Positions 46,031 to 53,241 of a stretch of DNA of 64,000 nt are shown here, piece after piece. Numbering within the stretch: position 1 is the first letter of the stretch; each line of letters starts with the position of its first letter. Source of the DNA: VRUE01 sp963824705 (GTDB lineage Bacteria > Actinomycetota > Thermoleophilia > Solirubrobacterales > 70-9). The translations under genes and the position numbers were made by a program. Where the stretch lies: assembly GCA_963824705.1 (NCBI GenBank), contig CAWGQE010000003.1:1116001-1180000 (forward strand), given 5' to 3'. The notes under the pieces are model-generated. The model was given only the letters and a program-made list of their open reading frames with translations. It ran no database searches and had not been told where the DNA came from.

Positions 46031-46925
46031 TGAGCTGCCGGTCGGCCAGCACCTGCCGGCGAAGGCGGTCGAGATCCTCGCCTCGCTCGCCCAGCTCACC
46101 GAGTGCTCTCGACGCCCCAGGTCCACGCGATCCACTCAGGTGGAGCCGAGCTGCGCTGGGTGCAGAAGCTCCTCGGGCGGCTGCGGGCGGCAGGGCTCGC
46201 CGACTACGTCCGATCGGCGCACGGGCGGCGGCGCCTGTGGTTCGCGACCGAGCGCGGTGTGCGGCTGACGCGCGAGGCGGGGACTCTGGAGGGCAATCCG
46301 TCCGCTCGCCGCCGAGCTCGCCGCCGGCCCCCTGGCGCCCCACACGCTCGCCGTCAACGAGGCGGCGATCTGCTTCCTGCGCGCCGCCGAGGAGCGCGGC
46401 GACGATTTCGGCCCGCTCTCCTGGCGCCACGAGGTCTTCCATCCCCTCTCGCGCGGACGCGGCAAGCGACGGCGGTCACTCATCGCCGACGCGGTTTTCA
46501 CCTACCTGCGAGAGGACGGCGAGGAGATCGCGATCGAGCAGCGCTTCCTCGAGGTCGACCGCGCGACGCTCTCGGTCGACCGCCTCGTGGCCGAGCTGGC
46601 TCGCTACGCGGAGCTGTATCGGGCGAAGGAGGCCAAGGCGGCCGAGCCGCTGTGGCGGGCGCGCTATCCCGTCTTCCCGCCGGTCCACTGCGTGCTTGCC
46701 GGAGCCCCGCGACGGGCGCTTTCGCGCCGCCGCTCCACCGCGAGCGTGCTCCTGGCAAGCGACCCGTTGCTCTCGCGCACGCCCGAGGTGGCGATCTCGA
46801 TCTGCCTGCTGGAGGACTTGCGGAGCGAGGGGCCCTACGCGCCGATCTTCCGCGACGTGCGCGATCCGGGCCGGCCTGTCGATTGGCTCGGGAACCCGGC
46901 CAAGGGGAGCAAGGAGTCCCGGTGA
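46026..46925 (+). pseudogene. Replication-relaxation-like winged-helix protein, frame breaks
   Basis: ATG 46026 (MAELPVGQHLPAKAVEILASLAQ). After a frame change near 46100 it reads LSTPQVHAIHS...LGRLRAAGLADYVRSAHGRRRLWF, the winged helix of replication-relaxation (relaxosome accessory) proteins in actinobacterial conjugative elements; a further +1 change near 46295-46310 leads to HTLAVNEAAICFLRAAEER and the remaining conserved domain to the stop at 46925. Encoded just after the coupling protein, as in other elements. Confidence 0.6.
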
Positions 46926-48019
46926 GCCGAGCGGCAAAAGCGAGCCGACAGGCGCCACGGGGGAGCAGCAGCCGGGCGGCGGCTTCGCGCAGCGGCGCGA
47001 GGCTGCTCGAAGGCGACTGCCTGGAGGTGCTGGGCAAGCTGGAGGCCGAGAGCGTCGATGCGATCGTCACCGACCCTCCCTACGGGATCGGCTTTCAGCA
47101 CGAGCGCTGGGACTCGTCCGCGATCCGCGAGGCGGCGGCGCGGGCGGGGCACGACCGGCTGAACCCCAACGAGGCGTTCGAGGCCTGGTGTCGGATCTGG
47201 GCTGCGGAGTGCCGGCGGGTGATGAAGCCGGGGGCGTTCCTCGCGGCCTTCGGCTCGCCCCGGACCTACCACCGGCTCGCCTGCGGCGTGGAGGACGCGG
47301 GCCTTGAGATCCGCGACACGCTGATGTGGCTCTACGCCGAGGGCATGTCGAAGTCGCGCCACTATCCGGGAGGGCGGGCAACGACCCTGAAGCCCGCGTT
47401 CGAGCCGATCGTCCTTGCTCGCCGCGAGCTGGAGGGGACGACCGAGCAGACGCTCGCCCGATACGGGACCGGCGCTCTCAATGCCGAGGATTGCCAGGTC
47501 GAGGGCCGCCACCCGGCGAACGTGATCTTCGGCCACGACCCCGGCTGCGAGGAGGAGGGCTGTGCGCCGGGCTGTCTCGTCGCCGCCGCCGACGCCTGCG
47601 CGGGTGAAGGTCGCTCCCGGCTTGCGCCGAGCCGTTTCCTCTACTGCCCGAAGGCGAGCCGGGCAGAGCGCGATGCGGGCTGCGAGCGACTGCCGCGCCG
47701 CGCGCTCGACCTCTTTCCGAACGCCCAAAAAGGAGGGAAGAAGGCAGCCCAGGCCCGCAACCCCCACCCGACCGTGAAGCCGCTCGCGCTGATGCGCTGG
47801 CTCGTGCGGCTGCTGTGCCCGCCCGGCGGCCTGGTGCTCGATCCCACCGTCGGCTCGGGGACGACCGGGGCGGCGACGTTGCTGGAGGGCCGGCGCTTCG
47901 TCGGCATCGAGCTTGAGCCCGCCTACATGGAGATCGCCGCGGCGCGCATCGCCCACCATGCCCGTGGATGCCCGGGGAGGCCGAAGGTGAGCCGCGCCCC
48001 TTTAGGGAGGCGGCGGTGA
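46922..48019 (+). CDS. DNA (adenine-N6 or cytosine-N4) methyltransferase
   Basis: 365 aa, GTG start overlapping the previous stop. Catalytic motif IV TDPPYGIGFQHERWDSS (~47) precedes the SAM-binding region VLDPTVGSGTTGAATLLEGRRFVGIELE (~305-330), the beta-class order. A long insert with Cys pairs (CEEEGCAPGC) lies between. No restriction endonuclease follows, so it is an orphan methylase, perhaps protecting the element from host restriction during transfer. Confidence 0.92.
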   Translation: MSRAAKASRQAPRGSSSRAAASRSGARLLEGDCLEVLGKLEAESVDAIVTDPPYGIGFQHERWDSSAIREAAARAGHDRLNPNEAFEAWCRIWAAECRRVMKPGAFLAAFGSPRTYHRLACGVEDAGLEIRDTLMWLYAEGMSKSRHYPGGRATTLKPAFEPIVLARRELEGTTEQTLARYGTGALNAEDCQVEGRHPANVIFGHDPGCEEEGCAPGCLVAAADACAGEGRSRLAPSRFLYCPKASRAERDAGCERLPRRALDLFPNAQKGGKKAAQARNPHPTVKPLALMRWLVRLLCPPGGLVLDPTVGSGTTGAATLLEGRRFVGIELEPAYMEIAAARIAHHARGCPGRPKVSRAPLGRRR

Positions 48020-48534
48020 GCGACCCGGTCGAGGAGCGCGGCGATCTTCGTCTCGGCCCCGAGTCGATCGAGGCGATCGCGCGGCGCCTCGCCGAGCTGC
48101 TGGCGAGCGCCGAGGCGCAGCAACCGCGAGAGCGGCTGATCTCCGCCGAGGAGGTTTCGGAGTGGTGGGGGGTGAGCCGGCGCTGGGTCTATGACCACGC
48201 CGATGAGCTGGGTGCCCACCGGCTCGGCGCGGGTCGCCGGCCGCGGCTCCGCTTCGATCCCGAGGCGGTCGCCGCCTACCTCGGGCGCGACGGCGGCGCG
48301 GGCGATAGGCGGGGATCGGCGCCGATGTGCGGCGATCGTCGATCGGACTCGCTTTCCCCGCGGAGCAGAGCTATGGTCGGTCGGCAAGCAAGAAAACGGC
48401 CGGGGCGGCGCGTGAACGCCCCCCGACCCGGCGCCGAACTAGGCGGCGCAATGAAGAGGCTATCCGCCAGGACTCCTCGCGTTGCATCTGCCGCTCGGCT
48501 GCCGGAAGGCCAGGAGGCCGGCGATGGCAGCTAA
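48016..48534 (+). CDS. Excisionase-like helix-turn-helix protein
   Basis: 172 aa, GTG start overlapping the methylase stop (GTGA). MerR/HTH_17-type domain at about 45-95: LISAEEVSEWWGVSRRWVYDH, GAHRLGAGRRPRLRFDPEAVAAYL. Such small HTH proteins beside integrases usually set the direction of recombination. The C-terminal 70 residues are Arg/Ser-rich and low in structure. Overlaps the integrase start by 11 bases. Confidence 0.75.
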   Translation: MSDPVEERGDLRLGPESIEAIARRLAELLASAEAQQPRERLISAEEVSEWWGVSRRWVYDHADELGAHRLGAGRRPRLRFDPEAVAAYLGRDGGAGDRRGSAPMCGDRRSDSLSPRSRAMVGRQARKRPGRRVNAPRPGAELGGAMKRLSARTPRVASAARLPEGQEAGDGS

Positions 48535-50152
48535 GAAGGGCGAGGTCATAGAGCGCGACTGGAAGAGCGGCCGCGGCTACGCGCTTCGCTTCCGCGCCTA
48601 CGGCGAGCGCCACTACCTGACCCTCGGCTTCGAGCACGACGGCTGGGATTGGGACCGCGCTGAAGAAGAGCTGGAAAACATCCTCGCCGACGTGCGCCGC
48701 GGCCTCTGGGTACCGCCGAGCAAGAAGAAGAAGAAGCGCGACGGCGAGGAGGGCGAGCGCGGCGAGGTGCCGCTCTTCGGCCCCTTCGCCAGTGGCCTCG
48801 TCGCCGCCCGCGAGGGCCAGGTCGCCCCGAAGACGACCAAGCGCGAGCGCTGGGCGCTCGGGCATCTGATGCCCTACTTCAGCGATTGGGCGCTGAACGA
48901 GATCGACGTCGAGGCGGTCGACGACTACCGGCTGTTCAAGGTGAAGGAGTCCGAAGCCCGCGCCCGCGCGATCGAGCGCGGTCGCCCGCAGCGAAACGAG
49001 CACGGCCATCTGCGGCGGCCGCTCTCTGCTGGCTCGATCAACAAGACGATCGGCTTCCTGCAGTGGGTGCTCTCGGTCGCGCTCGAATACAAGCGATTCG
49101 GGCTGAGCGAGAACGCGGCGGCCGGCAAGCGGCGGCGATTGCCGGAGCGAGCGGCGGCGCCGGTCCACCTCGACACCGCCGGGCAGATCGAGGCGCTGCT
49201 GGAGGCGGCGGGCGAAATGGACCGCGACCCGCGCTTCGGCTGTACCGAACGCGAGGCGATCCTCGCCACGCTGATCCTCGCCGGCCCGCGCGCCCACGAA
49301 CTCTGCAACCTGCTCTGGCGCGACGTCGACCTCGCCAACGGGCGCCTGTTCATCGGCCGCTCAAAGACGCAGGCCGGGCTGCGGGAGATCACGATGCTGC
49401 CGATCCTGCGAGACATCCTCGCCGTCCACAAGGCGGCCGCATACAGAAGCGGTCCCGACGATCTCGTCTTCCCGACCGCCACGGGCGGCCGACGCGACCC
49501 CGACAACCTCCGCGCCCGCATCCTGGCCTCTGCCTTGAGGCGGGCCGACGAGCTGCTGGAGCGCCGCGGCCTGGTGCCGCTGCCGAAGGGACTCACCACC
49601 CACAAGCTGCGCCACACCTTCGCCTCGGTCCTGATCGCCTGCGGCGAGGACCCGGTCTCGGTGATGAGGCAGATCGGCCATACCGACCCCGGCTTCACCC
49701 TGCGCGTCTACGCCCACATGATGAACCGCGACCCCGCCGAGCGCGAGCGGCTGAAGGCGCTGGTGCGGGGCGAGCGGGTGGTCGCGCGACAGGCGCCCTC
49801 GCCGCGCCCGGTCGAGCTCTGCGACTACGAGGGGCCGATCATCCGGGCACTCGCCGAGCGCGGCGGCCGCGCCGCCCGTCGGGAGATCATCGCCGCGGTC
49901 GGCGAGGCGATGGCCGATCGCCACTGCGGCCCCGACCTCGAAGCGCTGCCGAGCGGGCCGCCGCGCTGGAAACCGCGGGTTGGCAAGGTGCGCTCGCGGC
50001 TGGTGCGGCGCGGCTGGCTTGAGGCCGGCACCGGCCGCGGCGGCGATTGGGAGCTGACCGAGCTCGGGTGGGCGAAGGCGCGTCGCGGGGGGAAGAAGAG
50101 CCGGCGGCCTCAAGTGCCGGCGAGCGCGAGCAGATTGGCGGCTGCGGCATGA
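48524..50152 (+). CDS. int: Tyrosine integrase with C-terminal winged-helix extension
   Basis: 542 aa from the ATG 6 bases after AGGAGG; longer than usual integrases (~380-450). N-terminal arm-type domain (~1-55), core-binding domain (~85-200), catalytic domain with Arg in AGPRAHELCNL (~255), HKLRHTFAS (~360) and IGHTDPGFTLRVYAHMM with the Tyr (~395). Residues ~430-520 (YEGPIIRALAERGGRAARREIIAAV... VRSRLVRRGWLE) form an extra Mrr-N-like winged helix. Probable recombinase for the tRNA-Gly site, although it is not adjacent to it. Confidence 0.92.
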   Translation: MAAKKGEVIERDWKSGRGYALRFRAYGERHYLTLGFEHDGWDWDRAEEELENILADVRRGLWVPPSKKKKKRDGEEGERGEVPLFGPFASGLVAAREGQVAPKTTKRERWALGHLMPYFSDWALNEIDVEAVDDYRLFKVKESEARARAIERGRPQRNEHGHLRRPLSAGSINKTIGFLQWVLSVALEYKRFGLSENAAAGKRRRLPERAAAPVHLDTAGQIEALLEAAGEMDRDPRFGCTEREAILATLILAGPRAHELCNLLWRDVDLANGRLFIGRSKTQAGLREITMLPILRDILAVHKAAAYRSGPDDLVFPTATGGRRDPDNLRARILASALRRADELLERRGLVPLPKGLTTHKLRHTFASVLIACGEDPVSVMRQIGHTDPGFTLRVYAHMMNRDPAERERLKALVRGERVVARQAPSPRPVELCDYEGPIIRALAERGGRAARREIIAAVGEAMADRHCGPDLEALPSGPPRWKPRVGKVRSRLVRRGWLEAGTGRGGDWELTELGWAKARRGGKKSRRPQVPASASRLAAAA

Positions 50153-50439
50153 ATTGCCAGGAGCAGCGCACGATCAACCCCGGAGACACGATCTCGGCCG
50201 GCGTCCTTCGCGACTTCCTGCTGCGGGCACTGCGCCACGACGCGATCAGCGACATCTTGATCGAGCGAATGGTCTTTCGGGCCGAAAGGGGCCGACTCGA
50301 TGCCCAAGGCCTCTCTGCCTTGCTGCCCGAGTTGATTGTTGAGGTTCTCGACGCTGCCGCCAACGAGGACTGGATGGCGGTCGCTGACGCCCTGATCGAA
50401 GACACGCGCGAGGCGCTCCTGGAGGAGGCCGAATCATGA
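50149..50439 (+). CDS. Small acidic hypothetical protein (paralogue of 51283 product)
   Basis: 96 aa, ATG overlapping the integrase stop (ATGA). Helical, acidic; LRDFLLRALRHDAISDILIERMVF and VLDAAANEDWMAVADALIEDTREAL align by eye with the product of 51283 (LRSFLKRALEDDALADPVNELLF, ILNTATREDWQAVTDELIAEAREV). Function not recognised. Confidence 0.65.
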   Translation: MNCQEQRTINPGDTISAGVLRDFLLRALRHDAISDILIERMVFRAERGRLDAQGLSALLPELIVEVLDAAANEDWMAVADALIEDTREALLEEAES

Positions 50440-50948
50440 GCCCCCAATGGATCGAGGTCGACGACGAGCTGATGGCAAAGGTGCAGGCGCAGGCCACGCC
50501 GTTCGTCGACAGCCCCAACGACGCGCTTCGCCGGCTTCTCGGTCTGGGGCCAGCGAGCGAGGCGAGCTGCGCGCCGCTGCCCTCGGCGGAGCCGCCGATG
50601 CGTCCAGCGCGGGCGCAGACCGGAGAGTTGTTGCCTATTGACTCGTACCTGCTTCCGATTCTGCGGGCGGTCTCGCAGGCGGGCGGCTCGGCCTGGCGGG
50701 TGGAAGTGAAGGACGCGGTCGAGGCCGCCCTTGGCGACCGGCTGACCGCCCTCGACCGAGCGCCACTGAAGCACGGCGAAATCCGCTGGGAGAACCGGAT
50801 CGGGTTCGCGCGACTACGGCTGATCGAGCGAGGCCATCTTCGCTCGGATTCACCGCGGGGCCTTTGGCAGCTGACCGACGCCGGCATCGAGGAGCTGGGG
50901 CGGCTTGAGGCAGAGACACAGAAACGAGAGAGGGAGATGGCGCGATGA
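50436..50948 (+). CDS. Ribbon-helix-helix-like plus Mrr-N winged-helix protein
   Basis: 170 aa. N-terminal WIEVDDELMAKVQAQATPFVDSPNDALRRLLGL resembles SeqA/RHH DNA-binding N-termini; the C-terminal two thirds (YLLPILRAVSQAGGSAWRVEVKDAVEAALG...FARLRLIERGHLRSD...LWQLTDAGIEEL) is an Mrr-N-type winged helix of the same class as the integrase C-terminus two genes upstream. No nuclease domain. Probably an element DNA-binding regulator. Confidence 0.7.
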   Translation: MSPQWIEVDDELMAKVQAQATPFVDSPNDALRRLLGLGPASEASCAPLPSAEPPMRPARAQTGELLPIDSYLLPILRAVSQAGGSAWRVEVKDAVEAALGDRLTALDRAPLKHGEIRWENRIGFARLRLIERGHLRSDSPRGLWQLTDAGIEELGRLEAETQKREREMAR

Positions 50949-51286
50949 ACATCCTCACCTTTGGCATGGCGATCCTCGGCAGCCTGCTCGTTCTCTGGCT
51001 GCTCGGAGGCGTCTTCCTGCGGATCGGCGGCCTGCTCTTGGCGTTGGCGGGTGGCTTCGGCGTGGGTCTCCAACACGACCCGAACGGGATTCTCGTCCTC
51101 GCGATCGGCGCCCTGCTTTGGCTCGCCGGTCACTGGCACTACGCCCTGCGCCACCACGAATACAAGAGCCCGCTGGCCGGCTACGTCTTTCTCCGCTGGG
51201 CGCCGGGCTGGCTTGATCCGACCCGCGAATGGGCGATCCCGATCGCCGACGGCGAGGCCGTCGACTCAAAGAGGAGGACACCATGA
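50945..51286 (+). CDS. Small membrane protein
   Basis: 113 aa. Two to three transmembrane helices (ILGSLLVLWLLGGVFL, LLLALAGGFGVGL, ILVLAIGALLWLAGHW). Overlaps both neighbours at ATGA junctions, so it is a member of the post-integrase operon. No function recognised. Confidence 0.65.
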   Translation: MNILTFGMAILGSLLVLWLLGGVFLRIGGLLLALAGGFGVGLQHDPNGILVLAIGALLWLAGHWHYALRHHEYKSPLAGYVFLRWAPGWLDPTREWAIPIADGEAVDSKRRTP

Positions 51287-51642
51287 GGACGACCAGCGTC
51301 CGCAAGACCGTTCAGCGTTGCCGGAGGCGACGGCGAGGCCGCCGGCCAAGGTCCGCTCCGACCCGCCCGCGCGAGGAGCGGGTGACCGAGCAAGGCAACC
51401 GGATCGACATCACCGTGCTTCGCAGCTTCCTGAAGCGGGCGCTGGAGGACGACGCGCTCGCCGACCCCGTCAACGAGCTGCTCTTCGAGCATGTGGTCGC
51501 CGGCCGCTACCACCCCTCGGTCATCGCCGAGTGCCTGCTCTCCTACATCAACGAGATCCTCAACACCGCGACGCGCGAGGATTGGCAGGCGGTGACCGAC
51601 GAGCTGATCGCCGAGGCGCGCGAAGTTGACGGGGAGGTGTAG
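51283..51642 (+). CDS. Small hypothetical protein (paralogue of 50149 product)
   Basis: 119 aa. Strongly basic N-terminus (about 35 residues, many Arg) joined to the same acidic helical domain as the 50149 product. The two copies are separated by the Mrr-N-like and membrane genes, pointing to an old internal duplication within the operon. Confidence 0.6.
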   Translation: MRTTSVRKTVQRCRRRRRGRRPRSAPTRPREERVTEQGNRIDITVLRSFLKRALEDDALADPVNELLFEHVVAGRYHPSVIAECLLSYINEILNTATREDWQAVTDELIAEAREVDGEV

Positions 51643-51650
51643 GGCAAGCG

Positions 51651-52064
51651 ATGCGCGAGATCGTCCTCTACATCCCGAGCGGTGGCTACCTGGCGACCGC
51701 CGACATCGCCCGCGGCTCGGCGATCGTCGGAGAACCGCGGGCCGGGGCCGAGGTCGAGGTCTACTTCGAGGGCGCGATCTTCGGCCAGGAGAACATGCGA
51801 ACGCTCGCCGACCGAGCCATACATGCGGCCGGCCGGATGCTGGAGCGCTACGCCACGACCGCGGCGCGCATAGTCCCGCGCGACGCGCTTCTCGCTGTAG
51901 GCACCTTCGACTTTCGCAGGGGGCAGATCACGCTGACCGGCGCCGATTCGGAGCGCGCCGTCGCGGCCTGGCTGGGCACGCCGCAGCTTGACCCCGCGGA
52001 GCTGGCCCAGGGGCGCGACAGGCCGCGAGGGCGGCGGACATCGCGCACCTGGTGCCGGATGTGA
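51651..52064 (+). CDS. Hypothetical protein
   Basis: 137 aa. N-terminal beta-rich region (REIVLYIPSGGYLATADIARGS) and a helical middle (RTLADRAIHAAGRMLERYATTAARI). The last ~20 residues (RDRPRGRRTSRTWC) look like an off-frame reading, while another frame from about 52020 reads ADIAHLVPDVTVTVNRSLG. Either a frame break or a separate overlapping gene follows. Confidence 0.55.
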   Translation: MREIVLYIPSGGYLATADIARGSAIVGEPRAGAEVEVYFEGAIFGQENMRTLADRAIHAAGRMLERYATTAARIVPRDALLAVGTFDFRRGQITLTGADSERAVAAWLGTPQLDPAELAQGRDRPRGRRTSRTWCRM

Positions 52065-52222
52065 CCGTCACTGTCAATCGCTCGCTGGGGGAAGCGCTGA
52101 TCGAGCGGGCCGCCATCAGGCGCGACGGTGAGGGGCTGTGGGGCGACGAAGGTGGGCGCCGAACCTCTGCGATCGCAGAGGCGTTGATCTGGGCGCTTGT
52201 GGCGATCGCCGATGAGGACTGA
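52061..52222 (+). CDS. Short ORF overlapping the previous stop (possible separate gene or 3' part of it)
   Basis: 53 aa from a GTG forming a GTGA overlap, the junction style used throughout this operon: VTVTVNRSLGEALIERAAIRR...SAIAEALIWALVAIADED. If instead the preceding gene is frameshifted near 52020-52030, this is its C-terminus. Too short for a function call. Confidence 0.4.
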   Translation: MTVTVNRSLGEALIERAAIRRDGEGLWGDEGGRRTSAIAEALIWALVAIADED

Positions 52223-52318
52223 GCGACGGCCCCTTTCGGACTGTGGAGAGCAGTGGCTTGGGCAGTGCAGCTCTGTTCCGTTGGCTGAGCATCCGGCTGA
52301 GGTTTTAGCGTACCTCGG

Positions 52319-53164
52319 GTGCGCCAAAACGAGATGCGCATAGATCAGCAGTACGAGATGCAGCGTGGCCCAACACGCGGCAAGCGGCGCGTAACTCTCT
52401 TGGCGAAGGATGCACCATCGGGACGGTCCAACTGGGTCCTGGTAAGGCTGGAAGATGGCGTCGGGAAGGGCAAGGTAATTGAGGCTCCGAGTGCGTCGCT
52501 CCACTCACTTCAGCGGGCGAAGCGCGTCCCGACCCGCGAATCAAAATCCCCTGGGCGGGGTGGACCACCGGCTGGCTGGACCCCGATTCCTGGTGAGGCC
52601 GTCACCTGGACGCGGACTCTCGGGTCGCGCTTTACGGTGCTTGAGGCCGACACGACGAAAGGCGTAGCGAAGATCGAGGGCGTCCTACTTGGCGTGACCG
52701 AGCAGTTCGATGCGCTCGTATCAGAGCTCAGCCCATTCGAACAACACATCGAAGTCGTGTCCGATAGCGAGCTCGAGATGCGCCTTGGGAGCCGACTGCC
52801 GAAACAGTTGCCGGTACGGAGTGGCGCGCAGGAGCAGAAGTCGAGTGCCGAAATCGAGCGGGGCGCGAACTTTGAGCTGGTCAGCCGTCTCGTTTTCACC
52901 CCAGATTGCATTGATGCCTACCGTCGGCGGTTTGCACGGCGGGTTGGAAGGGACGAGGCAGAGCGGCGCCTGCGGCATGAATTGGAGTACGACGCCGAGC
53001 GGGTGAGGAGTACCACGAAGGAGTACGTTCGGCTCCAGGTTTCCGGTCGGTTTGAGGTGCCGCTGCGCAAGCGTCCCGCTCCGCTGAAGCCAACCACCGT
53101 CGAGCGGCTCGTGTTTACGGCACAGCGACAGCGACAGCCCGATCAGCGGCGCAAGGCTGCATAG
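52319..53164 (+). CDS. Hypothetical protein upstream of PHP-SMC ATPase (possible partner)
   Basis: 281 aa from GTG 52319 (or ATG 52334). No transmembrane segment. Basic N-terminal third; a central LGVTEQFDALVSELSPFEQHIEVVSDSELEMRLGSR; Arg-rich C-terminus. No motif recognised. Same strand and 77 bases before the PHP-SMC gene, without a terminator between, so a two-gene unit is plausible. Confidence 0.6.
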   Translation: MRQNEMRIDQQYEMQRGPTRGKRRVTLLAKDAPSGRSNWVLVRLEDGVGKGKVIEAPSASLHSLQRAKRVPTRESKSPGRGGPPAGWTPIPGEAVTWTRTLGSRFTVLEADTTKGVAKIEGVLLGVTEQFDALVSELSPFEQHIEVVSDSELEMRLGSRLPKQLPVRSGAQEQKSSAEIERGANFELVSRLVFTPDCIDAYRRRFARRVGRDEAERRLRHELEYDAERVRSTTKEYVRLQVSGRFEVPLRKRPAPLKPTTVERLVFTAQRQRQPDQRRKAA

Positions 53165-53241
53165 CTCTGGTGGCAGGATTCTCTTTCGTGATGCTCTTTG
53201 AGCCAGTGGATATGGTGCGTGCCCGGAGGACGTAAGCGAAG

